Source of the DNA: Trichomonas vaginalis G3
Lineage: Eukaryota > Parabasalia > Trichomonadida > Trichomonadidae
Length of the DNA: 64,000 bases
Reading direction: 5' to 3'
NCBI RefSeq assembly: GCF_026262505.1
Contig: NC_067208.1
Span: 15,385,962-15,449,961 of the forward strand
The position numbers and the translations under genes were made by a program. Position 1 is the first letter of the stretch. Every line of letters begins with the position of its first letter. The notes beneath the pieces are model-generated. The model had not been told where the DNA came from. It worked only from the letters and a program-made list of their open reading frames with translations, and searched no databases. Positions 63,171 through 64,000 of the stretch are shown here, piece by piece.

Positions 63171-64000
63171 TTATATTTTTATCGTTCGATAGTAGTTGTA
63201 TATGAAACTAAGTTCTAAGTAAAACGCATGGTATAATGGAATTATTCTTTTTCTTCCATCTGTAGTAAACCATACTTGAAAGTCTGAAATACTTCCACTC
63301 GGCGGTTCATATAATTTTGTAGGTTTTTCGTAAAAGTCATTCATCAGACATAAGAAAGAGTTTTGCGCACCAGAAAATGAAGCATGAACAATAATAGCAT
63401 CTGGGTCGAAAATATTTTCATATGTTCCATTCGGTTTTTGACTTCATAATAGTCCGGGTGTACTGGATATGCTGCAGGCTGATTTAACATCCTCATAAAT
63501 CTATACCATGCCAAGTTGTTATATTTTGTAGAAATATAAACGTTTTCTCCAAGGTCTTCTATTTTATTGATTTTAACAGTTGCATTTTTCCTGTCATAAA
63601 TAATATCGAGATGGTATTCTCCTTCGTCAATGTTAAACTGGTTTGCATATTCAATATAGATATCGTTTATTTTTTCTTGAAAAGCTTGAAGAGTTGTTTC
63701 TAAGTTTATAAGCAAATTAACTTGTAAAAGTTTTCCTTGTTCAAATTTCTCATACATACGTTTTTCTTTGTTATAGTATCGAACTTCAAAACCGACCGTA
63801 AATGGGAAACCATGTATGGCTTCTGAAATGAACTTCATTCTACGAAAGCCAATAGCTTTTGTGACAGATGGGTCTCTTAGCCATCTTAATGGGTAGTCAA
63901 AACGATAGCCTTCATGCTTTACGGTCTCTGTCTCAAACTTTTGACCGACATTAGTAAAAAGTTCATCTAATGGTTTAGTTGTAGCAACTCTTGAATTTTC
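63171..64000 (-). pseudogene. Structural-type gene, second copy, cut by window edge
   Basis: Near-identical to 53931-54778 in inverted order, with the stretches FTVGFEVRYYNKEKRMYEKF and WYRFMRMLNQPAAYPVHPDY. The beginning of the gene is at or beyond the window edge. It carries about one break. It converges on the MG peptide gene with almost no gap. Confidence 0.55.

Larger units (their letters stand above)
60933..64000. mobile_element. Element B', inverted copy of the right end of element B
   Basis: Starting from AGGTAGTGGGGCTTCC, the sequence carries in mirror order the terminal hairpin repeats, the methyltransferase, the 43-aa membrane protein, the 120-aa protein, the MG peptide and the structural-type gene, running off the window edge. 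Similarity to 53.95-56.4 kb is near complete; the methyltransferase proteins are identical. Differences are a longer terminal array and scattered changes. It looks mostly whole within the window, with about two breaks. Confidence 0.85.

Noticed and set aside
1-64000. Ciliate origin of the sequence (Tlr elements are also Polinton-like)
   Set aside because: Both long host genes end at ordinary stop codons and contain no in-frame TAA or TAG over more than a thousand codons, so the standard code applies and a typical ciliate code does not.
1-64000. tRNA and rRNA genes
   Set aside because: No cloverleaf with A and B box pattern or conserved rRNA core stretch was seen on either strand; a dedicated scan would be needed to exclude a divergent tRNA.

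Overview
The window looks like a piece of an AT-rich, intron-poor protist genome, most likely a trichomonad (Trichomonas/Tritrichomonas type). Three things point there: two very long uninterrupted host genes (1265 and 1426 codons) read with the standard code, long gene-free AT-rich spacers, and dense Maverick/Polinton-type elements, which are known to fill trichomonad genomes. The species call is an inference. No rRNA or tRNA gene was recognised.

Layout. (1) 1-7731: the right-hand part of a Maverick/Polinton (element A) on the minus strand, with a nested tandem repeat, a DDE integrase remnant, small genes, a family B DNA polymerase remnant with an embedded HNH nuclease domain, two whole unknown ORFs, and a terminal repeat that ends just upstream of a host gene. 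(2) 7887-17617: two host genes on the plus strand, a TOG/HEAT-type (XMAP215/CLASP-like) protein and a large helical protein of unknown function, followed by a cluster of TCGCGA palindromes. (3) 18.1-22.45 kb: two related, decayed host genes on the minus strand whose C-termini resemble a tail anchor. (4) 22.8-24.07 kb: a 1.27 kb fold-back element. (5) 24.1-31.87 kb: spacer, then a heavily eroded relative of element A that carries the same terminal repeat. (6) 31.87-35.9 kb: spacer with a small MITE-like unit and a GC-rich repeat pair.

(7) 35.9-56.63 kb: a second, different virus-like element (element B), broken in many places but rich in recognisable parts: capsid-like remnants, an SF3 helicase, an A32/FtsK-type packaging ATPase, a KilA-N protein, an RVE-type integrase, a fibre-like protein with a tail-collar-like end, two MG-start amphipathic small proteins, and a whole D12-class adenine DNA methyltransferase at its right end. 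I saw no polymerase B in it, so by gene content it sits nearer Polinton-like viruses and virophages than element A does. It is unusually full of palindromes: a roughly 245-bp unit built almost wholly of four hairpins, AGATCT-centred palindromes whose arms change together, and GC-rich terminal hairpins. (8) 56.63-60.93 kb: spacer with a second fold-back repeat. (9) 60.93-64.0 kb: an inverted copy of the right end of element B, head to head with the first; its methyltransferase ORF encodes an identical protein, so the duplication is recent or has been homogenised.

Many genes of element B share a T-run / TA-rich / ATG start signal, and several divergent pairs share one short, near-palindromic spacer. 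This suggests a common viral-type promoter. The strongest candidates for something undescribed are the hairpin-only satellite (37.0-37.46 and 39.47-39.84 kb), the covarying AGATCT palindromes, and an 18-codon unit repeated in frame inside the KilA-N gene.
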